DNA of 29,846 nucleotides. Source: a virus. Under the pieces are notes generated by a model. That model did no database searches, had not been told where the DNA came from, and saw nothing but the letters and a program-made list of their open reading frames with translations. Position 1 is the stretch's first letter. Each line of letters opens with the position of its first letter. This document shows positions 1-6,892 of the stretch, piece by piece. The DNA is taken from positions 1 to 29,846 of IMG/VR virus record IMGVR_UViG_3300025110_000080, one strand, 5' to 3'. The translations under genes were made by a program, and so were the position numbers.

Positions 1-410
1 ACAGAGGAGAACCTAGTGGTATTGCAGCAACCGAAGCTAAATATGTAGCATATATTTTGGTAGACGAAGAACAAAACGATAACGCAGTTATATTTCTAAA
101 GACAGAAATCATTAAGGCAATCTGTCGTCAATACCTTGGCCATCCCAAGCGTGATATAAAAGGTGGGGATGACAATGCGTCTAGTTTAATTCTATTACCT
201 ATTGAAGAACTGCTGAACCCTAAGTTTGTATTTGGTGTTGAAAGAGAAGAACCCGATGTACACTACGGAGACACTCAGAATGATAAAAATTCTTGGGTAT
301 ATATATGTACTGAATGTAGTTTTATGCACAGGGCCGGAGTAAAGAACCTCCACAAGAATTGTCCTAAGTGTATGGAGAAAGACGCTGTAAATAAAATGGT
401 GATACAATGA
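1..410 (+). CDS. PD-(D/E)XK-like phage nuclease, C-terminal part, with zinc ribbon (partial)
   Basis: The reading frame is open to the left edge (first whole codon at base 3), so the N-terminus lies outside the window; a TTG at 57 is only an internal codon. The visible 135 residues contain EPSGIAATEAKYVAYIL near the edge and, about 50 residues later, KGGDDNASSL. This pairing resembles the C-terminal half of small phage restriction-endonuclease-fold nucleases that begin with a D/E-x-K core, which would lie off the window. The last 35 residues hold a four-cysteine zinc-ribbon pattern, CTEC followed by CPKC. The stop overlaps the next ATG as ATGA, so the two genes are coupled. The likely role is DNA processing (branched or packaged DNA), inferred from fold resemblance only. 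The catalytic core is not visible, so this assignment is moderate to low. Confidence 0.45.
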   Translation, partial: RGEPSGIAATEAKYVAYILVDEEQNDNAVIFLKTEIIKAICRQYLGHPKRDIKGGDDNASSLILLPIEELLNPKFVFGVEREEPDVHYGDTQNDKNSWVYICTECSFMHRAGVKNLHKNCPKCMEKDAVNKMVIQ

Positions 411-655
411 AATCAAAAAGAAATAAATTAAGTAACAGAGAGAGAGACGACCAACTTAACTACTTGTTTAAATCGGTATACGAATTAAGTCAAGAGTTAA
501 GAATGACTCGTTCATTATTTGAAAACTATATCATATGGAAAAAAGATGTCAAAAAATTCACAAAGCACCTCCAGTACGAAGAAGCGAAAAGAAAATCAGA
601 GGCGAGGAAAGCGGAACAGACAACGGGGAGCGGAGCTCCAGAGACAGACAGTTAA
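407..655 (+). CDS. Small conserved-looking phage protein, unknown function
   Basis: This 82-residue, highly charged, mostly helical protein has the central segment LRMTRSLFENYIIWKKDVKKFTKHL, followed by a lysine/glutamate-rich tail. I do not recognise a named family, although similar small proteins next to nucleases feel familiar from aquatic phages. The ATG overlaps the stop of the upstream nuclease (ATGA), which supports coupled translation. Its last ~110 bases overlap the following nuclease gene in another frame. The tail that lies in the overlap (ending GSGAPETDS) looks low-complexity, so the functional part is probably the first 60 residues. No cysteines or catalytic motif are evident. 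Confidence 0.6.
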   Translation: MKSKRNKLSNRERDDQLNYLFKSVYELSQELRMTRSLFENYIIWKKDVKKFTKHLQYEEAKRKSEARKAEQTTGSGAPETDS

Positions 656-902
656 TACTGCTAAACATTTTAAACTAGAAGCTTTCAACAGAGATAGAGG
701 TGGAGCCCAACATGAAATGGGTGATGTAGAGATTGAAGGAAATTATTACGGATGTAAAAGAAGAAAGACGATTGCAACTTGGGTCAAACCAGAAAAGCAA
801 GAAGTCGGTGTGGTAATCAGGGAAGATAGGGGTGAGCCTTTTATGGTCGTACCTCTTGAACATTATTGTTTACTACTTTCATTAGTAAAAGATTCTGTTT
901 AG
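546..902 (+). CDS. Hjc/resolvase-like PD-(D/E)XK nuclease
   Basis: The protein has 118 residues from the ATG at 546; a TTG at 519 would add nine poorly convincing residues. After a basic N-terminus it shows RQRGAELQRQTVNTAK, then FNRDRGGAQHEMGDVEIEG, then YYGCKRRK, and finally REDRGEPFMVVPLEHY. This order (basic helix with an acidic residue, GDV, x-C-K-R-R, RxxxEPxxVxPL) is the layout of archaeal-Hjc-like and phage Holliday-junction-resolvase-like nucleases. The usual acidic residue (or Q) two before the lysine is G here, so the active site is non-canonical. It would cut branched DNA before packaging or during recombination. It overlaps the upstream gene by about 110 bases out of frame. GGA lies about 7 bases before the ATG as a weak ribosome binding site. 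Confidence 0.55.
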   Translation: MSKNSQSTSSTKKRKENQRRGKRNRQRGAELQRQTVNTAKHFKLEAFNRDRGGAQHEMGDVEIEGNYYGCKRRKTIATWVKPEKQEVGVVIREDRGEPFMVVPLEHYCLLLSLVKDSV

Positions 903-913
903 CAAGGGCAAAA

Positions 914-994
914 ATGGTTGGCGCCAAAAACTTAACAAAAATTAAGTTTGCTTTTAAACTTGCTAAAAATTTAATAAAACAAAGGAGCCTATAA
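914..994 (+). CDS. Possible 26-residue basic peptide
   Basis: An ATG at 914, preceded by AAGGG, opens a 26-residue frame (MVGAKNLTKIKFAFKLAKNL and six more) that ends in TAA, overlapping the next gene's ATG as TAATG. The peptide would form a basic amphipathic helix. The coupling and the otherwise empty 90-base gap support it, but the size and AT-rich composition mean it could be chance, or act only as a leader peptide for the downstream gene. Confidence 0.3.
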   Translation: MVGAKNLTKIKFAFKLAKNLIKQRSL

Positions 995-1218
995 TGGCAT
1001 TCGAACATAAAGAAAATACTGCGACAGTATTTAATAACGATAAGAAGACTGCGGACAATCAACCTGATTTTACTGGTAAAGGTAAAGTGGGTGATGAGCT
1101 TATGGATTTTGCTATGTGGAAACGCGAATCAAAAGCTGGAAATAGCTACTATTACATGAGTTTTAAGAAACCAGACGAGAAATTTAAGAATAGTGGGTCA
1201 AACAAGCCAGCATTCTAA
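994..1218 (+). CDS. Small phage protein of the GxGxVGDxxxxxAxW type
   Basis: This 74-residue protein starts at an ATG with a strong AAGGAG seven bases upstream. It reads HKENTATVFNNDKKTADNQP, then DFTGKGKVGDELMDFAMWKR, then ESKAGNSYYYMSFKKPD. The pattern (N-terminal 'xGxxFxNxKK', 'xDFTGxG', a short beta strand with Trp, 'SKxGxxYxxxxF') is a common small beta-rich phage protein encoded beside DNA-replication genes, reminiscent of DUF736-like proteins. A role in binding DNA or a replication protein is conceivable but not shown. The sequence after the stop forms a strong hairpin. Confidence 0.7.
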   Translation: MAFEHKENTATVFNNDKKTADNQPDFTGKGKVGDELMDFAMWKRESKAGNSYYYMSFKKPDEKFKNSGSNKPAF

Positions 1219-1229
1219 AATATCTTACG

Positions 1230-1270
1230 AATAGGAGAATAGCGGGGGTGTATCTCTCGCTTCTCCTGTT
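1230..1270. other. Strong RNA hairpin in the intergenic gap
   Basis: AGGAGA (1233-1238) and AGCG (1241-1244), separated by an AT bulge, pair with CGCT (1258-1261) and TCTCCT (1262-1267). The stem extends outward by AAT/GTT (one wobble). The result is a stem of about 13 pairs with a 13-base loop (1245-1257) of GGGGTGTATCTCT. No T-run follows, so it is not a standard intrinsic terminator. The 5' arm itself contains AGGAG, a Shine-Dalgarno-like sequence that the stem would hide. It may stabilise the upstream mRNA end, bind protein, or control the downstream gene. Confidence 0.6.
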
Positions 1271-1331
1271 AGCCATACATTGTATCAAAAAGTTTATTAT
1301 ATCGCCGTATCGAGGCAATTAGAGGCACTTT

Positions 1332-1652
1332 TTGGAGCCAAGTCGTACCTTAAATTATAAAATGAAGTCTATGTTTAAAATCTGCCCTAAAATAGAAAAA
1401 CAGTGTGCATTCTGCGGAGAATCCAATTGGAATCCTATGACCGATAGCAAATCTGACAATATATATTTATTTTGTGGAGCGACATCAGGTTATGAAACTA
1501 GGGTTGAACCTTTGCCAGAGTGTTGGTTAAAAATGACACCGGCTATGCGAACAAAATATAGGAAGCAAAAGAAAGCAGAGTACGAAGCGTTGAACCCAAA
1601 GACATTAAATTATGAAACAGTTAGAAATAAAAAATATAATAAAAGCTATTAA
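1332..1652 (+). CDS. Small cysteine-containing protein, possible zinc binding, unknown function
   Basis: The start is uncertain. A TTG at 1332 has AGAGG six bases upstream, while the ATG at 1362 (96 residues) has no visible ribosome binding site. The protein carries a CAFCG knuckle (C25, C28), with further cysteines at 48 (LFCGATSG) and 64 (LPECW). This could be a single zinc site. The C-terminus is rich in lysine, tyrosine and asparagine. No family is recognised. It is the last + strand gene before the strands converge, and its TAA overlaps the stop of the 1200-residue gene on the other strand. Confidence 0.6.
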   Translation: MEPSRTLNYKMKSMFKICPKIEKQCAFCGESNWNPMTDSKSDNIYLFCGATSGYETRVEPLPECWLKMTPAMRTKYRKQKKAEYEALNPKTLNYETVRNKKYNKSY

Positions 1653-4600
1653 GGACTCATCTCTTTCTTATATATAGTCATTAATCTTTTGTTAATAGCA
1701 TCAACATCAATATCATCATAGGTCAATGGCCTTTCTGGAAAAGAATTGTTCCATTCCCTTACCAACCGATTAGCCATTCTATCATTACCTTCTATTAGAT
1801 AATCTAATATCCTAGGTCTAATTTTTGTTAATCTATATTTAACGTAATTTTTTCTTTGGCCTTCTGTTTCAAGTCTGCTTAATAATCTACGACCAACACT
1901 ACCAAAGACAGGCGCTACATTTCTTGCCGCTCTCTGTCCCGTAACCCACGTTGGGCCAAATGTTCCTGTATCAGCAACAAGTCGTTGAAGTGCTGAGTAC
2001 GCTTTGCTTGCATCTTGAATCAGTACAGGCTTTGCCGCAAACTCTAAAGCTCTCCATTTACTCTCGGATGCTATAATATCAGAAACAATACCAAAACCTC
2101 CAACAGCTGCCATTGAATCAATAAAGTCATTTAACCCGTATTCCTCACCTTCAATAGAATGCTTATAACTTTCATCATAAATATCTTTACCAGCAAATAA
2201 ATCACTCAAGCCATTTCTGGCCCATTGAACAAAAGTTCCACCAGCCATACCGGCTGCACCAAGTCTTAATAAAAACACTGGGTTCTTATTATCGTACACT
2301 TCTTTTTTCATTTCCCCATATAACCATTCTGCCTGCCTGTATCCAAAACGCTTAAATAAAACAAAGGGTTGAAACCTTGGGTCATTAAAGAAAGCAGGTT
2401 CTCTAAATACATTCTTTTGTAGTTGGGTATCCCTTGAGAACTCAAGCATAGCCCTAGACATATTCTTTTGTGTAAGTTTTTTATTAATATTCTCGACACC
2501 CATACCTTTTAAATTAGATATCGCCCACTCTTTTCGTGCTTTTATATTCGTAGTCTTTGCTATTCTTTGCCATCTCAAAGCAGCTTCGTAACCAGTATAA
2601 GCAGCAACAAACTTGTTTATTTTATTAATTCCTTGGAAGCCAGAATACTTTGTTATCTTGTCAGCAACACGTGCAGTAAGACTAGCATTTGCAGGATTAA
2701 AACCAGCTATAATGGCGTGAAGCTCAAGAGAACCAGCACCAGAGTATTCTTTAATAGCTTCTCGATATTTTTTATCAGTAGCCATTTTATAAGTTCCTTT
2801 AAAGAAAGGAGAATACCCTGCTTTTAAAATACTAGAAATAAGAGACTGTGTTAAGTTTGGAACAGTAGCAAAACCTAAACCTATTTTGGTAGCTACTTGG
2901 AAATTAACTAAATCATTTAAAACACTTTTAGATTTAGGGCTCCAGTTGTAACGCCTATCAACTTCAATTGTTCCCGTAAAAGAATTAATAGCCTTAGATA
3001 AAAGTTCTGCTTCATTCTTGCCACCCATATCACGAATAGCTTTTATCTTGTTAAAAAGTTTTGCACCATCAGCGCCAGCTGTTTCAGCAAACGCAACAGA
3101 CTTTCCGACTTCTCCTATGTAGTTTGTAAGCAAAGTTCCTGCATCTCTTTCATAAAACATATTGTCTAGCTTGTCGCTAGTTCTAGCTTTTGTTAAAGAT
3201 TTACTTGTTGGGGCAATTTCGCTAAATAACTCTCCTCTAATTCTTTCAAAAGACTCTGACAAAGAAACATCATTAACTCTTCTTTTGGTAGACTGAGCAA
3301 TTTTTTCTCTCATTCGCTCTATTTGCTGAATTGTTTCAGGTCTTAATACTTTTGTGTTTAAAGCTTGCTTTAAAGTGGCTTCAAAGTTTTCTCTGTTTTT
3401 AAGCTCAAGGCTCATGGTTCTTGGGTCAATCTTTAAATACTTTTCAAAGTCTTCTCTTAAAATTCTTTTTAGTTTTGCATTGTATTTTCTAGGTAAATAA
3501 TTATCTACTACTGGAGCTAACTCTATCCCCGATTTTTCTGCTACTTTCCAAGCCGTTTCTAAAACTTTTCTATATTCAAGCGTTCTTTGAACCGAATCAG
3601 GATTCTTTGACTCAAGGTCGTTTGAAAGCTCTTCTCTGTCTTTTTTAGATTTAATTTTTTTAAGTCCCTTTATTACTCTGCCGTCTTTTGTAGTATAGGT
3701 TGCTTGATTTAAAGCATACCAAAGTTGTTGAGTTAACCCGTCTTGTCTAGCAGACATTGTAAAATAATCAGCTTTTACTTCATTAGATAATGGTTGGAAT
3801 CTGGGGTCATTAACTCGACGGTCAAGAGGTTTGAGGGCTGTTAAAGAATCGTAGACAGCAGGGGGCAACCATTTCTTAAAAAAAGATTCTCCTGACGCTT
3901 CGTAAATAGGAATACCCTCTTTTTTATAACCATCAATTTCTTTTTGAATTGCTTTTTTTGTTTCTAGCTGTCTTAATAATTTTTCTCTAGCTTCATAGTT
4001 ATTAGAAAGCTCATCGTAGTTAGTGCTTTTTTTACCTTTTTTTGTTTTACTTGGTTTTTCCGCAAAAGTTTCACCTGCTACACTATTAATCATACGCCTA
4101 TATTCAGCGTCACTTATTTTCAATTCCCCTTTAAGAGCAAAAGATTTATTTTGAATAAGCTTGTCTACGTCTTGACCTTTTTTAGTTGTCTTTAATCTAT
4201 AGCCACCATCTTGTGTTGATTTAAAAAAATCTTTCTTAGGTACAGCAAAAGACTTTCCATCTGTTCCGTCTTTGTTAACTTCTCTAACTTTTAATATAGT
4301 TTCTTTTCTTTCGGTGTTAACCCAGTCAGTTAGTATCTTAACATTCTTAGTTCCGTCTGTGTATATTTCTTGTTGTCGTATTGCCGCTTGCTCTCTGCTC
4401 TGCTTGGCCTCTGCATTCTCTCTGTAAATTGCTTCAAGTTCTTTACCCTCTAAAGCTCTACCTTTAGGTTTAAAAACTTTATTGCTAACTGCTTTGCGTA
4501 ATGTAAGTCCGCCAATGACACCAGCGGCGTGTATGTAAGAATCAAGGCTAGGCAATTCACCTTCTAATAATGGAGAAGCTGTACCAAACAAAGCTGTCTC

Positions 4601-5251
4601 TGCACCTTTTTCAACAAGGGTAGCTTTTCGTGAACTTAATCCTCTTTGTAAAGCAGCGCTTTTAGATACTACACCTAACGCACCTGTTCCCGCACCTAGG
4701 CCAGCCCCTATAGCTGCATCCTTTAATGTTGTTGTAAAGCTAATATCTTCATCAGTTACCTGTTGTCCTAGTGCTGATTGCAAACCAGAATAAAAACCTA
4801 ATCCAGTTGCTCCAGTAACCGCCTTTGCCCTAGCTTGATTTAACACTTTAGTAGACGCCTTAGCAACTTGCGCCTCTGCTACTTCTTTTTTTAATCCAGA
4901 TTTAACCAGCTGAGAAACAGCTTTTTGAGAAGAAGCTTTTAAAGCCAAGCCTCCTACCCCTCCCCCTAAAACCATAGCACCAAAGTCTGTAGGTGTTAAG
5001 AAGCTAACAACAGTTGCTCCAATATCTTCTATCATACTTGGGTTGTAGTTTTGGTCTAATTTAAATACAGGGTCACCTTTGACTACTTGTTGCGCTAACC
5101 CCTCTATGCTTTGATTATAGCCTTGCTTTACCCAGTTAGGAAGCCAACCTCCCGGAATAAAACCATATAAAGACTCTTCTTTGTTAGATTGACCAGAGCC
5201 AAGCGATTGTAAAAAATCTATCTCTTCTTTTGTTATATTATATTGAGGCAT
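1649..5251 (-). CDS. Large internal virion (DNA ejection) protein candidate
   Basis: The protein has 1200 residues and is the longest gene in the window and the last of the - strand series. Residues ~75-110 and ~175-200 are Gly/Ala-rich hydrophobic stretches (for example GAMVLGGGVGGLALKA), as in proteins that enter the cell envelope during ejection. The centre (~400-900) is highly charged and helical, with LPRKYN and GFATVPNLTQS. Another Gly/Ala hydrophobic stretch lies near the C-terminus (RLGAAGMAGGTFVQW). I see no lytic transglycosylase motif. Position at the end of the structural genes, length and composition fit the large ejectosome protein of short-tailed phages (compare T7 gp16 by role, not by sequence). 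A tape measure is less likely because no tail-tube genes accompany it. There is no clear ribosome binding site before the ATG; the upstream stop is 21 bases away. Confidence 0.65.
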   Translation of the reverse strand: MPQYNITKEEIDFLQSLGSGQSNKEESLYGFIPGGWLPNWVKQGYNQSIEGLAQQVVKGDPVFKLDQNYNPSMIEDIGATVVSFLTPTDFGAMVLGGGVGGLALKASSQKAVSQLVKSGLKKEVAEAQVAKASTKVLNQARAKAVTGATGLGFYSGLQSALGQQVTDEDISFTTTLKDAAIGAGLGAGTGALGVVSKSAALQRGLSSRKATLVEKGAETALFGTASPLLEGELPSLDSYIHAAGVIGGLTLRKAVSNKVFKPKGRALEGKELEAIYRENAEAKQSREQAAIRQQEIYTDGTKNVKILTDWVNTERKETILKVREVNKDGTDGKSFAVPKKDFFKSTQDGGYRLKTTKKGQDVDKLIQNKSFALKGELKISDAEYRRMINSVAGETFAEKPSKTKKGKKSTNYDELSNNYEAREKLLRQLETKKAIQKEIDGYKKEGIPIYEASGESFFKKWLPPAVYDSLTALKPLDRRVNDPRFQPLSNEVKADYFTMSARQDGLTQQLWYALNQATYTTKDGRVIKGLKKIKSKKDREELSNDLESKNPDSVQRTLEYRKVLETAWKVAEKSGIELAPVVDNYLPRKYNAKLKRILREDFEKYLKIDPRTMSLELKNRENFEATLKQALNTKVLRPETIQQIERMREKIAQSTKRRVNDVSLSESFERIRGELFSEIAPTSKSLTKARTSDKLDNMFYERDAGTLLTNYIGEVGKSVAFAETAGADGAKLFNKIKAIRDMGGKNEAELLSKAINSFTGTIEVDRRYNWSPKSKSVLNDLVNFQVATKIGLGFATVPNLTQSLISSILKAGYSPFFKGTYKMATDKKYREAIKEYSGAGSLELHAIIAGFNPANASLTARVADKITKYSGFQGINKINKFVAAYTGYEAALRWQRIAKTTNIKARKEWAISNLKGMGVENINKKLTQKNMSRAMLEFSRDTQLQKNVFREPAFFNDPRFQPFVLFKRFGYRQAEWLYGEMKKEVYDNKNPVFLLRLGAAGMAGGTFVQWARNGLSDLFAGKDIYDESYKHSIEGEEYGLNDFIDSMAAVGGFGIVSDIIASESKWRALEFAAKPVLIQDASKAYSALQRLVADTGTFGPTWVTGQRAARNVAPVFGSVGRRLLSRLETEGQRKNYVKYRLTKIRPRILDYLIEGNDRMANRLVREWNNSFPERPLTYDDIDVDAINKRLMTIYKKEMSP

Positions 5252-5272
5252 TTAAAAACGTTAACAAAAACA

Positions 5273-6376
5273 CTAAAGTGCAGAAAGTTTAGTAGCCGTA
5301 GGAGAAGTATAAAAAGGCTTTGTCTCTTTTCTTGCTTGTTTTAAACGACTTCTTTGTTTCTTAATTTCATCTTTTGTTGCTTTAATAGCTGCATTAATTT
5401 GTTCTAATTCTTTAGCTTGAACTTCCGTTAAGTTTCTTAGCTTACCTGTCCTGTCTAATATGTTTTTTCTGTTTTCTAACGTAGATAAAGAACTTTGTAG
5501 TGTTCCAATGTTAATATCAGATGAAACTTCTACTTGGGTTGCTATTTGCTTGACACTTTCTTCTGCTTGTGGGCCTAAGTCTAATGAATCTTCTGGTTTA
5601 AACAATATATCAGAGACCAATCGTTCAGCTTGCTCGTCTATTGACAAGTCCTGAGTATCTACTTGAGCGGTGGTACCACCTGCACCAACTACACCTGTTT
5701 CTCCAAATTTTTCTTTTTGAAATCTACCTAGCATTAAATTCATTTGTTCAAAAATTCCTTGAACATCAGCATTAGGCATTTTAAGCATATTTTCATATGT
5801 TTCGTATTGAAGTTTATAGTATGGATTTGTCAACATATCTCGATAGGGGTTTTTAATTTCTTTAAAAGCACTGTCTCGTCTAGTCACTACCTGTCCGTAA
5901 GCAGCGGAGGTAGGGTCTAAACCTTCAAGAGCCTTGTTGCCTTCTGACACTATCTCTTGAGGAGAGCTTACTGCATAGAAACTTTTTAATGAAGTTTTCT
6001 GGTCTTCTTCTTTATCGCCCTGAACGCGCATTTGGTCAGCCATATCATACATTCCGTATTTACTATATATAGCTTGTCTTTGATAAGGCTCTGTAACAGA
6101 GCGTAATAAAGTATTCATTTCTGATTTTTTATCTTGCTCGGCTTTATATGCTTGCGCTTCAATTCTATTTTGTTGATTAATTCTTGCTTGCTGCCTTCTA
6201 AACTCTCTATCTTTTTCTTGTCCTTCTGCAATTAAATCTAACCTTCTGTTTTCCGCTTTTATTCGAGCATCATCTCTTTTAGAAGCGCGCCATTGTTGCA
6301 ACATCTGAGGTGTTTCTAAAACTTTTTGATTTAAAAATTCAAGAAGTATGTCTCCACGTTTATATCTTTCAGCCAT
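5273..6376 (-). CDS. Internal virion protein candidate, coiled coil
   Basis: The protein has 367 residues. Residues ~30-90 form a long, very charged helix (RxxDxRIKAENRRLDLIAEG, then repeated RQQ/NQQN), which looks like a coiled coil. The middle is moderately conserved-looking (SKYGMYDMADQMRVQGD; NPYRDMLTNPYYKLQYETYE). The C-terminus (~300-350) is again a coiled coil (QAKELEQINAAIKATKDEI) with a basic tail. There is no membrane segment or enzyme motif. Its place immediately upstream of the 1200-residue protein fits a partner internal core protein (the role of T7 gp14/gp15). That role is inferred from order and composition. Confidence 0.6.
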   Translation of the reverse strand: MAERYKRGDILLEFLNQKVLETPQMLQQWRASKRDDARIKAENRRLDLIAEGQEKDREFRRQQARINQQNRIEAQAYKAEQDKKSEMNTLLRSVTEPYQRQAIYSKYGMYDMADQMRVQGDKEEDQKTSLKSFYAVSSPQEIVSEGNKALEGLDPTSAAYGQVVTRRDSAFKEIKNPYRDMLTNPYYKLQYETYENMLKMPNADVQGIFEQMNLMLGRFQKEKFGETGVVGAGGTTAQVDTQDLSIDEQAERLVSDILFKPEDSLDLGPQAEESVKQIATQVEVSSDINIGTLQSSLSTLENRKNILDRTGKLRNLTEVQAKELEQINAAIKATKDEIKKQRSRLKQARKETKPFYTSPTATKLSAL

Positions 6377-6394
6377 TATCTCTTACCTTTAGTT

Positions 6395-6892
6395 TTAATT
6401 AGTGTATAACAATATCGGTTCATTATTATAAACTCTTGCTCTTTGTTTACTTGTTGGATATACTTTTTCTTCATAAAATAAGTTAGGATAAACTTTTTTT
6501 AATTTTTCTTTTTTGTTTAAAAGTACACCATTTTTAATTATTTTATCTCCATACATAAGCTTGCCTACTAGCGTTTTATTTACTTCACCAGTACAATAAT
6601 TAAGAGGCTTTCTATTCCAGTGTTGAATATCTACAAACATATTGTACTTATCTAAACCAATCTTAATACCTTCTTTCATTAACTGTACTAACTCAGCATA
6701 ATTAGGTTGTCCATTTAACACTATATCTACATCCATTGTACTCCATCCTTCAAGAAAGCCACTAGCAAGCCATACTTTATATTTTTCAACGTTAGGTAGC
6801 TTAATAAAATCATCAAACCAACTAAAGAACTTACTTAAAGTAGGGGCTTTAGGCGCTTGTGAAAATTTCATATTGCCGTATTGATAGCTCAT
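6395..6892 (-). CDS. Nucleotidyltransferase-fold protein
   Basis: This 165-residue protein has a segment reading KVWLASGFLEGWSTMDVDIV at residues 39-58. It resembles the minimal nucleotidyltransferase signature, in which a strand ending in G/S is followed about ten residues later by D-x-D (here D54 and D56). A third acidic residue sits on a later strand (MFVDIQHW, D88). The helix between them (YAELVQLMKEGIKIGLDKYN) is where that fold expects one. The canonical GS is SG here. If active it would transfer a nucleotide to an RNA, protein or small molecule. The ATG overlaps the stop of the upstream structural gene (TAATG). It lies among tail and ejection genes, so delivery with the particle is possible but unproven. 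Confidence 0.5.
   Translation of the reverse strand: MSYQYGNMKFSQAPKAPTLSKFFSWFDDFIKLPNVEKYKVWLASGFLEGWSTMDVDIVLNGQPNYAELVQLMKEGIKIGLDKYNMFVDIQHWNRKPLNYCTGEVNKTLVGKLMYGDKIIKNGVLLNKKEKLKKVYPNLFYEEKVYPTSKQRARVYNNEPILLYTN

Noticed and set aside
1230-1270. Intrinsic terminator
   Set aside because: The stem is strong, but no T-run follows on either strand, so termination is not supported.
2567-2827. Plus-strand frames within the large late genes (for example 2567-2827, 9692-9985, 26737-27102)
   Set aside because: All lie antisense to well-supported genes, lack ribosome binding sites and have Ser/Leu/Ile-rich shadow composition.
1649-5251. Tail tape-measure protein
   Set aside because: No tail-tube, tail-assembly chaperone or frameshifted pair of genes is present. 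The place at the end of the late genes and the hydrophobic ends fit an ejection protein better.
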